From Chloroflexota bacterium (GTDB taxonomy: Bacteria > Chloroflexota > Anaerolineae > J102), in the NCBI GenBank assembly GCA_013151415.1, contig JAADII010000025.1, forward strand, positions 1 through 64,000: a stretch of 64,000 nt of DNA. The letters are read 5' to 3'. Each line of letters opens with the position of its first letter. Positions within the stretch are counted from its first letter, which is position 1. A program made the position numbers and the translations under genes. The notes beneath the pieces were generated by a model. The model saw only the letters and a program-made list of their open reading frames with translations. It ran no database searches and had not been told where the DNA came from. Shown piece by piece: positions 63,371-64,000 of the stretch.

Positions 63371-64000
63371 ATGAGCGATACCATGAAACACAATTCACAC
63401 GATCACTCGATGCATTCATCGAACGTCGAAGGCCACGAGCATTCGACGCACGATGCGCATGCACAACATCGAGATCGCGACGCGCATCAGGCTCATGGCG
63501 GACAAGGCGGGCATGAGGGCCATGAAGGACACGGTGGGGGCGCCGACCATAGCGGTCATGAAGCCATGTTCCGCAGTCGTTTTTGGGTGAGTCTGGTTCT
63601 CAGCGTTCCCGTGCTCTTCTGGAGCGAGTCGATTCAAAAATGGCTGGGCTATGTCGCGCCCGAATTCCCCGGCAGTTGGCTGATTGTGCCGGCGTTTTCA
63701 TCCTTTATCTTCTTTTACGGGGGCTTGCCGTTCTTACGCATGGCCAGGTGGGAATGGCGCGACCGTAAACCCGGCATGATGATGTTGATCTCGCTGGCCA
63801 TCACCACGGCCTATGTCTATAGCATGGCCACATTGGTGTGGAATCTGGGCGACGATTTCTTTTGGGAGTTGGTGACGTTGATCGATGTCATGCTGCTAGG
63901 TCACTGGATCGAAATGCGCAGTATTCGGCAGGCCTCGGGCGCGTTGGATGCATTGGCCCAGTTGATGCCTGACAAAGCCGAGGTGATCTTGCCCGATGGC
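63371..64000 (+). CDS. copB: Copper-transporting P1B-type ATPase (CopB-like), 3' part outside window
   Basis: The first 210 codons are present. Residues 1-65 are extremely rich in His with Gly, Asp and Glu ([20 protein letters not shown]), the metal-binding N-terminus typical of CopB (P1B-3) rather than CxxC-containing CopA. Membrane helices follow (about 70-90, 102-122, 135-152, 163-182), and [10 protein letters not shown] leads into the actuator domain. It should export Cu or Ag from the cytosol. GGAGG lies 8 nt before the ATG. The catalytic DKTGT and CPH motifs lie beyond the edge. Confidence 0.9.
   Translation, partial: MSDTMKHNSHDHSMHSSNVEGHEHSTHDAHAQHRDRDAHQAHGGQGGHEGHEGHGGGADHSGHEAMFRSRFWVSLVLSVPVLFWSESIQKWLGYVAPEFPGSWLIVPAFSSFIFFYGGLPFLRMARWEWRDRKPGMMMLISLAITTAYVYSMATLVWNLGDDFFWELVTLIDVMLLGHWIEMRSIRQASGALDALAQLMPDKAEVILPDG

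Overview
The window is a GC-rich, gene-dense bacterial chromosome segment. Gene content and style suggest Chloroflexota (Anaerolineae-like): a fused glycyl-tRNA synthetase, an R3H/AAA ATPase, two aldehyde ferredoxin oxidoreductases (AORs), threonine/proline-linker lipoproteins, and many housekeeping genes with Gram-positive-like promoters. This placement is inference from the proteins; there is no rRNA gene to confirm it.

Layout. 1-5.7 kb: the 5' part of a very large RHS/YD-repeat surface protein (minus), truncated by the window edge, with a poly-C tract just after its start codon. 5.8-12 kb: FmdB-type zinc ribbon, FtsK, tRNA-Val, TrpA, ComM. 12-19.6 kb (minus): an AOR, tRNA-Arg(CCT), an AI-2E-transporter/HAD fusion, signal peptidase I, PNPase and ribosomal protein S15. 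19.9-27.3 kb: an RNA methyltransferase homologue lacking its catalytic Cys and Glu, a MEMO/AmrB protein and glutamate synthase. 27.3-35 kb: two Hsp20 genes, SelA, the two aconitase-X subunits separated by an inverted SH3 lipoprotein gene, a YceI lipoprotein and a double-PspC protein. 35-44.8 kb: CTP synthase, Ndk, a frameshifted DUF4160/DUF2442 pair, sirtuin, ProA, Tmk, the R3H/AAA ATPase, an unrecognised protein and a sugar epimerase.

45-59 kb is the accessory part. A glutamine-synthetase-like ligase, an SDR, a second and longer AOR and a GlpC-like Fe-S/CCG protein form an amine or aldehyde oxidation cluster. Toxin-antitoxin (TA) or TA-like modules lie before, within and after it (VapBC, a nucleotidyltransferase pair, TumAE-like). 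After glyQS come three more TA modules in a row. Between and after them the first ~13 codons of a gamma-glutamylcyclotransferase (GGCT) gene occur three times in direct orientation, and only the last copy continues into a whole gene. This array, which looks like repeated capture of TA cassettes between glyS and GGCT, is the most unusual structure in the window.

59-64 kb: a GNAT gene with a perfect palindrome over its ribosome-binding region, a cytosolic-looking subtilase with a stand-alone paralogue of its own propeptide encoded upstream, a LuxR-type regulator with a degenerate receiver, an unrecognised protein, and the start of a CopB-type copper ATPase.

Regulation. Clear -35/-10 promoters are common. 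At least five genes place the start codon 6-7 nt after the -10 box, so leaderless transcripts are likely. gltB and pyrG each have a promoter, a short leader and an intrinsic terminator before the start codon, which suggests attenuation. No CRISPR array, insertion sequence or rRNA gene was found.
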